Assembly (NCBI GenBank): GCA_946055175.1
Contig: CAMGET010000002.1
Span: 1 to 16,458, forward strand
Direction of reading: 5' to 3'
From: an uncultured Roseburia sp.
GTDB taxonomy: Bacteria; Bacillota; Clostridia; Lachnospirales; Lachnospiraceae
Length of the DNA: 16,458 bases
Below are positions 1-7,693 of this stretch, in pieces; position 1 is the stretch's first letter; each line of letters starts with the position of its first letter. Under the pieces are notes generated by a model. That model was not told the DNA's origin and did no database searches. It saw nothing but the letters and a program-made list of their open reading frames with translations. A program made the translations under genes and the position numbers.

Positions 1-393
1 AATGCAAGGGCAGAGTCGGCTCTGGATAAGAAGTTGTTCCGACAGAATGTTTTAAGCCGCCGGCTCATTATTCCTGCAGCAGGTTTTTATGAATGGAATC
101 AAAACAAAGAGAAGGTTACATTTACATCAGAAGAGACGAAGGAGGAGAAAACATCGAATATATACATGGCAGGTTTTTACGGGTGCGTGGAAGGAGAAAA
201 CCGTTTTGTTATTTTGACTACTGCAGCGAATGCCTCTATGCAGGAAGTTCATAACAGAATGCCGCTTATTTTGGAACGGGAAGAAATCGAAGCGTGGCTA
301 TTTCAGAAGGAGCGGTTGGAGAATTTGCTGAAAAAGGTGCCGGCACCATTAAATAAGAAGATGGAATACGAGCAACAGCGACTGGCATTTTAA
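1..393 (+). CDS. SOS response-associated peptidase (SRAP, YedK/HMCES family), 3' part
   Basis: The gene is open at the left edge: the frame runs from base 1 to the TAA at 391-393 (130 visible codons). A TTG at 34 lies in this frame but is internal. SRAP proteins cross-link covalently to abasic sites in single-stranded DNA through Cys2 and so shield them. Cys2 is outside the window. The other family signatures are visible: NARAE at the first visible residues (active-site Asn), GFYEW at visible residues 28-32 (catalytic Glu), and HNRMP (catalytic His) further on. Family members are about 200-230 residues, so roughly the last 60% is present. The next gene starts 144 bases downstream, and no clear terminator lies between. 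Family assignment is firm; the role in this organism is inferred from the family. Confidence 0.9.
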   Translation, partial: NARAESALDKKLFRQNVLSRRLIIPAAGFYEWNQNKEKVTFTSEETKEEKTSNIYMAGFYGCVEGENRFVILTTAANASMQEVHNRMPLILEREEIEAWLFQKERLENLLKKVPAPLNKKMEYEQQRLAF

Positions 394-537
394 CCTGCAT
401 TTACTTTGGCAAATAATGGGTAAAAAATTCGTCGAAAAAAGTTTTTAAAGAAAAAAGGAAATCCAAAAGTCTCGCAGAATATTAGTTATGTAGGCTGTCC
501 ATAGACATTATCACAGGGAGAGATATGGAGGAAGGGC

Positions 538-1551
538 ATGACAATACGAGAAGAATTAGAGCAGATGGAGCGGGAAAATCTGAGTGAGTTTGCAACTTTA
601 AGCGTGAATTCAAGAGGAAGAGAGATTCCGGAGGAGCCATGTGATGTAAGACCGGTATTTCAAAGAGACCGTGATCGTATTCTGCATTGCAAAGCATTTC
701 GCCGTCTGAAAAATAAGACGCAGGTTTTTTTAACGCCGAAGGGTGACCATTATCGTACCAGATTATCCCATACCTTAGAGGTATCTCAGAATGCCAGAAC
801 GATTGCAAAAGCCTTACGTCTGAATGAGGATTTAGTAGAGGCAATTGCGCTCGGACACGATTTGGGACACACACCATTTGGTCATGCGGGAGAACATGTT
901 TTAGACAGTATTTGTTCCGAAGGCTTTAAACACAATGAGCAGAGCGTGCGAATTGTGGAAAAACTGGAGAAGGATGGAAAGGGCCTGAATCTGACCTGGG
1001 AGGTAAGAGATGGCATTTTAAATCATCAGTCGAGCTCCCTGCCTCACACGTTAGAGGGAAAAATTGTACGTTTTTCAGATAAAATTGCGTACATTAATCA
1101 TGATATTGACGATGCGATTCGCGCGCAGATTATGCAGGAAGAGGATATCCCATTAGAAATCCGAAAAACATTGGGATTTAATACAAAGCAGCGACTGAAC
1201 ACTCTGGTACACAGCCTGATTCGAAACAGCAGGGGGAAAGACGATATTATTATGGCACAGGATGCACAGGAAGCTATGATAGAGCTTAGGAGCTTTATGT
1301 ATGCACATGTGTATAAGAATCCGGTGGCAAAAAGCGAAGAAGTGAAGGCAAAGGCCATGATTGAGCAGTTGTTTTACTTTTATATGGAGCATCCGAAGTT
1401 TTTACCGGATAAATTTAAACGTATGATTGATGACGGAGAGTCACAGGAGCGAGTGATTTGTGATTATATTTCCGGTATGACGGATCAGTATGCGATTGAA
1501 AAGTTTTCGGAGTATTTTTTGCCGAAAGCTTGGCAAGTAGATGGGTACTAA
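538..1551 (+). CDS. dgt: dGTPase-like HD-domain deoxynucleotide triphosphohydrolase
   Basis: This 337-residue protein belongs to the deoxyguanosinetriphosphate triphosphohydrolase-like branch of the HD superfamily, which hydrolyses dNTPs to deoxynucleosides and triphosphate. The metal-binding HD signature is complete: His78 in LSHTLEV and His107-Asp108 with His111 in GHDLGHTPFGH, followed by FKHNEQS. The length fits the short branch (about 330-340 residues) rather than E. coli Dgt (about 505). The ATG at 538 follows a good GGAGG at 527-531. dnaG starts 71 bases after the stop, so dNTP-pool control is probably co-transcribed with primase and the sigma factor. The last eight sense codons and the stop recur in diverged form 50 bases downstream (see the repeat at 1525-1601). 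The true substrate preference among dNTPs cannot be read from sequence. Confidence 0.9.
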   Translation: MTIREELEQMERENLSEFATLSVNSRGREIPEEPCDVRPVFQRDRDRILHCKAFRRLKNKTQVFLTPKGDHYRTRLSHTLEVSQNARTIAKALRLNEDLVEAIALGHDLGHTPFGHAGEHVLDSICSEGFKHNEQSVRIVEKLEKDGKGLNLTWEVRDGILNHQSSSLPHTLEGKIVRFSDKIAYINHDIDDAIRAQIMQEEDIPLEIRKTLGFNTKQRLNTLVHSLIRNSRGKDDIIMAQDAQEAMIELRSFMYAHVYKNPVAKSEEVKAKAMIEQLFYFYMEHPKFLPDKFKRMIDDGESQERVICDYISGMTDQYAIEKFSEYFLPKAWQVDGY

Positions 1552-1579
1552 AACTGAAATTGCTTTCGGCATGGAAAGC
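1520..1579 (+). repeat. Inverted repeat across the dgt stop codon
   Basis: Bases 1520-1529 are perfectly complementary to 1562-1571 (10 bp, core GCCGAAAGC/GCTTTCGGC) with a 32-base loop holding the dgt stop. Bases 1562-1567 (GCTTTC) can instead pair with GAAAGC at 1574-1579 in the second tail copy, with a 6-base loop, so the two hairpins exclude each other. No T-tract follows, so it is not an obvious terminator. It may be a by-product of the duplication. Confidence 0.5.
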
Positions 1580-1601
1580 ATGGCAGGTAGATGGATATTA
1601 A
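1525..1601 (+). repeat. Diverged duplication of the 3' end of dgt
   Basis: Bases 1525-1551 are the last eight codons and stop of dgt, encoding KAWQVDGY-stop. Bases 1575-1601, in the dgt-dnaG gap, can be read as the same peptide and stop in a different frame (offset 50 bases). The two 27-base copies differ at four positions, and all four are silent third-codon changes (GCT/GCA, CAA/CAG, GGG/GGA, TAC/TAT). The sequence upstream of each copy does not match, so only the tail is shared. The second copy has no start or reading frame of its own and is probably a remnant. Confidence 0.85.
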
Positions 1602-1622
1602 TACTAGAGAAGGGAGATTGGA

Positions 1623-3425
1623 ATGCCATATTTTTCAGAAGAAATTGTAGAAGAAGTGCGTCAGCGGAATGACATTGTGGATGTAATCTCCCAATATGTG
1701 CATTTGACAAAGAAGGGAAGCACCTATTTTGGACTGTGCCCTTTTCATAATGAGAAAACCGGGTCCTTTTCCGTTTCTCCACACAAGCAGATGTATTATT
1801 GCTTTGGATGCGGTGCAGGAGGAAACGTTTTCACATTTTTGATGCAGTATGAGAATTTCACCTTTGGTGAAGCAATGGAGGTTCTGGCAGACAGAGCCGG
1901 GGTGACTTTACCAAAATATGAAATGACAGCACAGCAGAAAAGAGAGGCGGACAAAAAACAGCGCCTTTTAGAGATTAATAAGGAAGCGGCGAAGTATTTT
2001 TATACCTTGCTTCGCAGTGACAGAGGAAAACTGGCATATTCCTATTTTTCAAAGAGACAGTTAAGTGATGAGACCATGAGAAAGTTTGGCCTTGGCTATT
2101 CAGACCAGTATAGTGATGATTTGTACCGCTATCTTCGAAAAAAGGGATATGACGATGAGATTTTAAAAGAATCAGGGCTTGTTAGTATTGATGAACGCCG
2201 TGGGGGGTATGATAAATTCTGGAATCGTGCCATGTTCCCGATTATGGATGTTCATAACAAGGTAATTGGATTTGGCGGACGAGTGATGGGCGATGGAGAA
2301 CCGAAATATCTGAATTCGCCTGAAACGCCGATTTTTGATAAGAGCCGCAATCTATATGGACTGAATTTTGCGAGAAGTAGCAAAAAACAGCAACTTTTGT
2401 TGTGTGAGGGTTATATGGATGTCATAGCACTGCATCAGGCAGGCTTTGATAATGCGGTGGCATCGCTTGGAACGGCACTTACATCGGGACATGCAAATCT
2501 GCTAAAGCGCTATACGAAAGAGGTATATCTGACCTATGACAGCGATGGAGCAGGAACGAAAGCAGCACTTCGGGCAATCCCTATTTTAAAGGAAGTGGGA
2601 CTAACTACGAAGGTAATTAATATGAAGCCATATAAGGATCCGGATGAATTTATCAAAGCATTGGGAGCAGAAGCATATCAGAAACGGATTGATGAGGCAG
2701 AGAACAGTTTCTTATTCGAAATCCGTATGATGGAAAAGGATTTTGACTTGACGGATCCGGAGGGGAAAGCAAAGTTTTACAATGAAGTAGCAAAGAAACT
2801 CTGTTCCTTTACAGAAAAAATAGAACGCGACATTTATGTAGAGGCGGTGGCAGAAAAGTATCAGATTGCTGTGGCAGACTTGCAGAAATTAGTAGGCCGG
2901 TACGGCATGCAGATGGCAAGTGGAGATACAGAGAGAACGCGATTAAAGTCCGGAATCAATGAAAACAACACGCAAAGAAACGGATTAAAGAAAAATGAGG
3001 GCATGAGACAGTCCCAGAAATTGCTTTTGACGTGGTTGATTGAATACACCGGATTATATCAAAAAATAAAGAAATATATTGCACCGGAAGATTTTACAGA
3101 GGAACTGTATCATAAGGTGGCAGAAATTCTTTTCCGTCAATTTGAGGAATCAGGCAATGCAAACCCGGCACAGATTATTAACTGTTTCGAGGAAGAGGAA
3201 GAGCAAAAAGAGGTCGCAGGTTTGTTCAATGCAAGAATTCATGAGGTTGAGACAAAGGAAGAGATGGAAAAAGCGTTAAAGGAGACCATACTTCGGATAA
3301 AGGAAAATAGTATGAAGTATCGTTCCGAGCATCTGGCACCAACCGATATGGAAGGACTGATGAAGTTAGTCAGCGACAAGAAGAGCCTGGAAGAATTGGA
3401 AAAGATGCATATTTCTATTGGGTAA
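1623..3425 (+). CDS. dnaG: DNA primase DnaG
   Basis: DnaG makes the RNA primers for lagging-strand synthesis. The 600-residue protein has the full bacterial layout. The N-terminal CHC2 zinc ribbon has ligands Cys39, His42, Cys60 and Cys63 in CPFH and CFGCG. The middle part is the RNA polymerase domain with a Toprim fold: Glu262 in CEGYMDV and Asp306/Asp308 in YDSDGAG are the metal-binding acidic residues. The C-terminal roughly 150 residues are helical and charged, as expected for the helicase (DnaB) interaction domain. The ATG follows a GGGAG at 1612-1616. It lies between the dgt-like gene and rpoD, 36 bases before the preferred rpoD start, as in the classic macromolecular-synthesis operon but without rpsU. 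Confidence 0.98.
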   Translation: MPYFSEEIVEEVRQRNDIVDVISQYVHLTKKGSTYFGLCPFHNEKTGSFSVSPHKQMYYCFGCGAGGNVFTFLMQYENFTFGEAMEVLADRAGVTLPKYEMTAQQKREADKKQRLLEINKEAAKYFYTLLRSDRGKLAYSYFSKRQLSDETMRKFGLGYSDQYSDDLYRYLRKKGYDDEILKESGLVSIDERRGGYDKFWNRAMFPIMDVHNKVIGFGGRVMGDGEPKYLNSPETPIFDKSRNLYGLNFARSSKKQQLLLCEGYMDVIALHQAGFDNAVASLGTALTSGHANLLKRYTKEVYLTYDSDGAGTKAALRAIPILKEVGLTTKVINMKPYKDPDEFIKALGAEAYQKRIDEAENSFLFEIRMMEKDFDLTDPEGKAKFYNEVAKKLCSFTEKIERDIYVEAVAEKYQIAVADLQKLVGRYGMQMASGDTERTRLKSGINENNTQRNGLKKNEGMRQSQKLLLTWLIEYTGLYQKIKKYIAPEDFTEELYHKVAEILFRQFEESGNANPAQIINCFEEEEEQKEVAGLFNARIHEVETKEEMEKALKETILRIKENSMKYRSEHLAPTDMEGLMKLVSDKKSLEELEKMHISIG

Positions 3426-3446
3426 GGACAAAATAGTAGAAAACTT

Positions 3447-3452
3447 GAGAGG
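3447..3452 (+). promoter_or_regulatory. Ribosome binding site deciding the rpoD start
   Basis: GAGAGG ends directly against a first ATG at 3453 (spacing 0) but lies 9 bases before a second in-frame ATG at 3462. Normal Shine-Dalgarno spacing favours 3462. Confidence 0.6.
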
Positions 3453-3461
3453 ATGAAACAA

Positions 3462-4766
3462 ATGGCAAAGAAGAACGGAAAAGAAACAAACCAGACAGCA
3501 GAAGTTTTGGCAGAAGAAAATACAAATGGTGTAAAGGATGCTGCCACAGAGGAGGCAGCGAAAGAGAAATTTCAGCAGAAATTAAAAGAATTGCTTGCAT
3601 TTGCTAAGAAAAAAAAGAATATGCTTGAGTATCAGGAAATCAATGATTTCTTTTCAGACATGCAGTTAGATGCAGAGCAGTTGGAAAAAGTGTTGGACTT
3701 TTTAGAGGTAAGCAACGTAGATGTACTCCGTATCACCGATGATGATGCAGATGATGATATTTTATTGGAACTGGATGATGACGATGAGGTTGAGGTTGAA
3801 AAAATTGACCTTTCCGTTCCGGATGGCGTATCTATTGAGGACCCTGTCCGTATGTATTTAAAGGAAATCGGTAAAGTTCCGTTGTTAAGTGCAGAAGAAG
3901 AGATTGAACTTGCACAGAAAATGGAAAATGGTGTGGTTGCCAGAGAAAAAATTGCGATTCTAAAGAAACGTGAAGAAAGCGGAGAAGCAGAGGAAGGCAC
4001 ACAGGAAGAAATCGAAAAGCTTACAAAGGAAGCAAATGAAGGAGATGACGCAAAGAAACGTCTTGCAGAAGCAAACCTTCGCCTGGTGGTATCAATTGCA
4101 AAACGTTATGTGGGCCGTGGTATGCTTTTCCTTGATCTGATTCAGGAAGGAAACTTAGGTCTTATTAAGGCTGTAGAAAAATTTGATTACAGAAAGGGAT
4201 ATAAGTTCTCTACGTATGCAACCTGGTGGATTCGTCAGGCAATTACAAGAGCAATTGCAGATCAGGCCAGAACCATCCGTATTCCGGTTCATATGGTGGA
4301 AACCATTAACAAATTAATCCGTGTATCCAGACAGCTGCTTCAGGAGTTAGGCCGCGAGCCAAGCCCGGAAGAAATTGCTGCTGAGATGAATATGCCGGTA
4401 GAACGTGTCCGTGAAATCTTAAAAATATCGCAGGAACCGGTATCGCTTGAAACACCGATTGGTGAAGAGGAAGACAGCCATTTGGGAGATTTTATTCAGG
4501 ATGATAATGTTCCGGTACCTGCAGATGCGGCTGCATTTACCTTGTTAAAGGAGCAGTTAGAGGAAGTACTTGGTACGTTAACAGAGCGAGAACAGAAGGT
4601 TTTAACCCTTCGTTTTGGCTTAGAAGACGGGCGTGCGCGCACCTTAGAAGAAGTCGGAAAAGAGTTCAATGTAACACGTGAGCGTATTCGTCAGATTGAG
4701 GCAAAGGCACTACGTAAGCTCCGCCATCCAAGCAGAAGCCGCAAATTAAAGGATTATTTAGAATAA
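3462..4766 (+). CDS. rpoD: Primary sigma factor RpoD (sigma-A)
   Basis: This is the housekeeping sigma factor that directs RNA polymerase to -35/-10 promoters. I prefer the ATG at 3462 (434 residues); a start at 3453 would add MKQ. In order: a lysine-rich N-terminus and a region 1.1-like segment; a very acidic Asp stretch; region 1.2 starting at [11 protein letters not shown]; region 2 with [26 protein letters not shown] and the -10 recognition segment around [18 protein letters not shown]; region 3; and region 4 with [15 protein letters not shown] and the -35 helix-turn-helix around [20 protein letters not shown]. Region 1.1 is shorter than in E. coli sigma-70, as usual in Gram-positives. 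The TAA shares one base with the trmK ATG (TAATG), suggesting translational coupling. Confidence 0.97.
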   Translation: MAKKNGKETNQTAEVLAEENTNGVKDAATEEAAKEKFQQKLKELLAFAKKKKNMLEYQEINDFFSDMQLDAEQLEKVLDFLEVSNVDVLRITDDDADDDILLELDDDDEVEVEKIDLSVPDGVSIEDPVRMYLKEIGKVPLLSAEEEIELAQKMENGVVAREKIAILKKREESGEAEEGTQEEIEKLTKEANEGDDAKKRLAEANLRLVVSIAKRYVGRGMLFLDLIQEGNLGLIKAVEKFDYRKGYKFSTYATWWIRQAITRAIADQARTIRIPVHMVETINKLIRVSRQLLQELGREPSPEEIAAEMNMPVERVREILKISQEPVSLETPIGEEEDSHLGDFIQDDNVPVPADAAAFTLLKEQLEEVLGTLTEREQKVLTLRFGLEDGRARTLEEVGKEFNVTRERIRQIEAKALRKLRHPSRSRKLKDYLE

Positions 4767-5515
4767 TGGTAAAATTATCGAATCGATTATTGTCAGTAGC
4801 TTCTTTTGTAACAGAGGGAAATGTATTGGCTGATGTGGGGACGGATCATGGCTATATTCCGATTTATCTGATGCAGGAAGGCCGCATTGAGCGGGCAATA
4901 GCCATGGATATTAATGCCGGACCGCTAGAGAGAGCAAAAGAGCATATTACACAGTATGGTTTAGAAACTTACATAGAGACCAGATTGTCAGACGGAGTGG
5001 CTGCATTAACACCCGGTGAGGCAGACAGTATTTTGATTGCCGGCATGGGAGGTGGATTGGTTCTGCACATTTTAGAAGAAGGAGAGACGGTGTGCAGGCA
5101 GGCGAAGGAACTGATTTTACAGCCACAGTCTGAAATTGAGCGTGTCAGAGTATGGCTCTATAACGCCGGCTATGTGATTTTGGAAGAAAATATTGTATTT
5201 GAGGATGAAAAATTTTATCCGATGATGCGTGTGCAGTATCAGGGAATAAAAGACGAAAAAAGTGCAGAAAACACATTGTTTTGTCGTTATGGTAGTCAAC
5301 TGCTTAAAATGGCACATCCGGTATTAAAGCAGTATTTGGAGAGGGAAGCAAGGCAGTATTCGTATATTTATGAAGAAATGAAGCAGGCACCACTCTCTGA
5401 AAAAGTAAAAACAAGGATGGAAGAAGTAGAGGATTTACTGCACTTAAATGGAGAAGCTTTGAAGTTTTTTAAAAGAAAGCGGGGGTTTTCATGGAACAAA
5501 ACGTTAGACTTGTGA
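4766..5515 (+). CDS. trmK: tRNA (adenine(22)-N(1))-methyltransferase TrmK
   Basis: This is an SAM-dependent Rossmann methyltransferase of the TrmK (YqfN) family, which methylates N1 of A22 in the D-loop of some tRNAs. The 249 residues show motif I as LADVGTDHGY (residues 21-30), the acidic SAM-ribose residue Asp48 in MDIN, and the family motif IAGMGGG around residues 91-97, followed by LILQPQSE. The C-terminal part is helical and probably binds tRNA. The ATG overlaps the rpoD stop by one base. Position immediately after rpoD is the usual place for this family in Firmicutes. The 3' end overlaps the next gene by 25 bases, so the two are almost certainly co-transcribed. Confidence 0.93.
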   Translation: MVKLSNRLLSVASFVTEGNVLADVGTDHGYIPIYLMQEGRIERAIAMDINAGPLERAKEHITQYGLETYIETRLSDGVAALTPGEADSILIAGMGGGLVLHILEEGETVCRQAKELILQPQSEIERVRVWLYNAGYVILEENIVFEDEKFYPMMRVQYQGIKDEKSAENTLFCRYGSQLLKMAHPVLKQYLEREARQYSYIYEEMKQAPLSEKVKTRMEEVEDLLHLNGEALKFFKRKRGFSWNKTLDL

Positions 5516-7170
5516 TTGATGGAGAAGAGAAAGTATATCCAAAAGGAACCACATTTTTACAAATCGCAAAAGAGTACCAGAAGAATTATACGGATGATAT
5601 TATTCTCGTATTAGTGGGAAGCAGGCTTAGGGAACTGGGTAAGGTCGTGGACGAAGAGGGAGAATTATCCTTTGTTACGACTGCAGATAAGATAGGGAAA
5701 AAAACTTACCGCAGAAGTGTTATCCTATTATTGCAAAAGGCAATTCATAATTTGTACGGAGCGGATGGAATTGATGTACGGGTAAAATATTCCATTGGTC
5801 AGGGCTATTATTGTGAACTTGTCAGCAAGACTGACGCCGCAGAAAAAGCTACGGCATTTCTTCCACAGCATGTGGCAGAGATTAAAGCAGAAATGCTTCG
5901 CATGGTAAAGGAAGATATTCCAATTAAAAAGGAAAGCTGGAATACAGATAAGGCGGTTGAATTATTTAAAGAACAGGCAATGCCGGATAAAGAACGGTTA
6001 TTCCGCTACCGGCGAAGTTCCAGGGTGAATATTTATAACCTGGATGGTTACAGGGATTATTTCTATGGCTATATGGCACCTTCTACAGAGGGGCTTAAGT
6101 ATTTTGATATTTTGGCAGAGGCAGAAGGTTTTATGTTGCTGTTTTCGGATGCGAATACAAAAGTGGTGGCAGAATATGAACCGAGACCAAAGCTTTTTGC
6201 AACATTAAAATCCTCGAGAGACTGGGGGAAAATGTTGGATATTGACAGTATCGGTGCATTAAATGACCGAATTGCGGCCGGAGATACGCAGGATATGATT
6301 TTGACACAGGAAGCCCTTTTTGAGGAACGAATTGGTAATCTGGCGCAGCAGATAGTATCTGCAGGTAATCGTAAGTTTATTATGATTGCAGGACCATCTT
6401 CTTCCGGAAAAACTACATTTTCCCATCGGCTTTCTATTCAGCTTCAGGCAAAAGGGCTGAAACCCCATCCATTTCCTCTGGATAATTATTATAAGAACCG
6501 AAGCGAGTGCCCAAGGGATGAATTCGGCAATCTGGATTTGGAATGTTTAGAGTCCATTGATGTAGATTTGTTTAATCATGATATGCAAAAGCTTCTTGCA
6601 GGAGAACAAGTGGAACTTCCAATCTTTAATTTTAAGACCGGAAGGCGCGAATATAAAAATCGGTTTATGCAGCTGGGAAAAGAAGATGTGCTGGTAATTG
6701 AAGGCATACATGGTTTAAATCCAAAACTTTCCTATTCACTTCCGGATGAGAGTAAATTCAGAATCTATATCAGTGCGCTGACGCAGCTGAATATTGATGA
6801 GCATAATTGTCTTCCGACAACGGATGCCAGACTGATTCGCAGACTGGTGCGGGATGCCAGAACCAGAGGAACTTCAGCAAAGGAAACCATTGCTATGTGG
6901 GATTCCGTACGCAGAGGAGAGGAACGCTATATATTCCCATTTCAGGAAGGCGCAGATGTGATGTTTAATTCGGCATTAATTTATGAACTTGCCGTATTAA
7001 AAATATATGCAGAACCTTTGTTGTTTGCAATTGAAAAAGACTGTCCGGAGTACTTAGAAGCAAAGAGACTTTTAAAATTTTTGGATTATTTTCTTCCCAT
7101 GCCGTCAGAAGGAATTACACAGAATTCAATTCTGCGGGAGTTTATTGGCGGAAGTTGTTTTAATGTATAA
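5491..7170 (+). CDS. TGS-domain nucleoside kinase (uridine kinase-like)
   Basis: This 559-residue protein has two parts. The N-terminal roughly 200 residues resemble the TGS and additional N-terminal domains of threonyl-tRNA synthetase, but the HxxxH editing-site motif is not visible. The C-terminal half is a P-loop phosphotransferase of the uridine kinase/phosphoribulokinase class: GPSSSGKTT at residues 301-309 binds the ATP phosphates, and LDNYYKNR and VIEGIHGLNP match the conserved uridine kinase segments. The probable reaction is phosphorylation of a nucleoside or ribose-type substrate, but the substrate is not proven and the N-terminal domain might bind RNA or a nucleotide effector. The ATG at 5491 lies inside trmK, with a weak GCGGGGG site before it. 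It ends the dgt-rpoD run; rnpB follows with its own promoter. Confidence 0.88.
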   Translation: MEQNVRLVIDGEEKVYPKGTTFLQIAKEYQKNYTDDIILVLVGSRLRELGKVVDEEGELSFVTTADKIGKKTYRRSVILLLQKAIHNLYGADGIDVRVKYSIGQGYYCELVSKTDAAEKATAFLPQHVAEIKAEMLRMVKEDIPIKKESWNTDKAVELFKEQAMPDKERLFRYRRSSRVNIYNLDGYRDYFYGYMAPSTEGLKYFDILAEAEGFMLLFSDANTKVVAEYEPRPKLFATLKSSRDWGKMLDIDSIGALNDRIAAGDTQDMILTQEALFEERIGNLAQQIVSAGNRKFIMIAGPSSSGKTTFSHRLSIQLQAKGLKPHPFPLDNYYKNRSECPRDEFGNLDLECLESIDVDLFNHDMQKLLAGEQVELPIFNFKTGRREYKNRFMQLGKEDVLVIEGIHGLNPKLSYSLPDESKFRIYISALTQLNIDEHNCLPTTDARLIRRLVRDARTRGTSAKETIAMWDSVRRGEERYIFPFQEGADVMFNSALIYELAVLKIYAEPLLFAIEKDCPEYLEAKRLLKFLDYFLPMPSEGITQNSILREFIGGSCFNV

Positions 7171-7190
7171 AATTTTCCGGTTCAAAAAAT

Positions 7191-7219
7191 TTGACAACAG
7201 AAATAAAGTAAGTTAATCT
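7191..7219 (+). promoter_or_regulatory. Sigma-A promoter of rnpB
   Basis: A perfect TTGACA at 7191-7196 lies 17 bases before TAATCT at 7214-7219. Initiation 6-7 bases downstream would fall at about 7225, exactly where the 5' strand of helix P1 of RNase P RNA begins. A better -10 match, TATAAC at 7219-7224, has a 22-base spacer and would start transcription inside P1, so it is less likely. Confidence 0.75.
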
Positions 7220-7224
7220 ATAAC

Positions 7225-7603
7225 AGCAAGTAGGACAAATGATCGCGGCTGCAAGCGTCGAAAGACCGCAGGTGAGGAAAGTCCGGGCTTCATAGGGCAG
7301 GATGCCGGATAACGTCCGGTGGAGGTGACTCCAAGGAAAGTGCAACAGAAATATACCGCCAGAGCAATCTGGTAAGGGTGGAAGGGCAGTGTAAGAGACT
7401 ACCGCCTTCCTGGTAACAGGAGGGGCACATGTAAACCCCATCCGAAGCAAGACCGAATAAAAGCGTTGACGTGGCCCGCTAGCTTTAGGTAGGTCGCTCG
7501 AGATAATTGGCAACAGTTATCCTAGAAAGATGATCATTGCAGGAGATTCTGGGAGATTTCCCAAAATCTCCTGAACATAACCCGGCTTATCGTCCTGCTT
7601 GCT
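7225..7603 (+). ncRNA. rnpB: RNase P RNA, class A
   Basis: This is the catalytic RNA of RNase P, which trims the 5' leader of pre-tRNAs. Helix P1 is visible as 7225-7236 pairing with 7592-7603 (12 bp with one G-U). The conserved core is present: GAGGAAAGTCCGGGCTT from 7274, AGTGCAACAGAAA at 7339-7351, GGTAAGGGTGGAAGGG, and CCCGGCTTAT near the 3' end. Helix P4 forms between AAGTCCGGG (7279-7287) and CCCGGCTT (7581-7588) with the usual bulged U. The overall order matches class A (E. coli-like) rather than B. subtilis class B. An unusually regular hairpin at 7541-7572 (14 bp arms with one C-A mismatch, GATT loop) occupies the P19 position. The exact 3' end is uncertain by several bases. Confidence 0.97.
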
Positions 7604-7679
7604 TTATAAATAATACAAGCGTACCCTGCGCAGGATGCGCAGCTCGCACGCAAAGTGCCAGAAAAGCCGGCACTTATTA
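7604..7679 (+). other. rnpB-pilT gap with two short hairpins
   Basis: Two small inverted repeats follow rnpB: CTGCGC 7626-7631 with GCGCAG 7637-7642 (5-base loop), and AAGTGCC 7653-7659 with GGCACTT 7669-7675 (9-base loop). Only ATTA follows the second, not a T-run, so neither is a convincing intrinsic terminator. They may be weak rnpB termination/processing signals or leader structure for pilT, whose Shine-Dalgarno site begins five bases after the second stem. I see no good promoter here. Confidence 0.4.
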
Positions 7680-7687
7680 AGAAGAGG
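7680..7687 (+). promoter_or_regulatory. Ribosome binding site deciding the pilT start
   Basis: AGAAGAGG lies six bases before the ATG at 7694. A longer in-frame start, GTG at 7655, lies upstream of this site inside the second hairpin and has no such signal. Confidence 0.7.
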
Positions 7688-7693
7688 CTACAT

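Noticed and set aside
394..537. Promoter of the dgt-dnaG-rpoD run
   Set aside because: The 144-base gap is A-rich with -10-like words around 480-491, but none has a matching -35 at 16-18 bases, so I could not support a site.
482..877. Minus-strand open frame of 131 codons over dgt
   Set aside because: It is antisense to the HD-domain coding region, with no homology I recognise.
3632..4000. Serine-rich minus-strand open frame
   Set aside because: The serine runs are the complement of the Asp/Glu-rich N-terminal part of rpoD.
5491..6200. Threonyl-tRNA synthetase fragment or editing domain
   Set aside because: The TGS-like N-terminus resembles ThrRS, but the HxxxH motif is absent and the frame continues into a uridine kinase P-loop domain, so this is a complete fusion-type kinase.
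7160..7513. Minus-strand open frame of 117 codons over rnpB
   Set aside because: It lies opposite the structured RNase P RNA, has no family resemblance, and is explained by the RNA gene.
7653..7675. Intrinsic terminator of rnpB
   Set aside because: A 7-bp stem exists, but only ATTA follows and not a T-run. I list it only as a weak hairpin.
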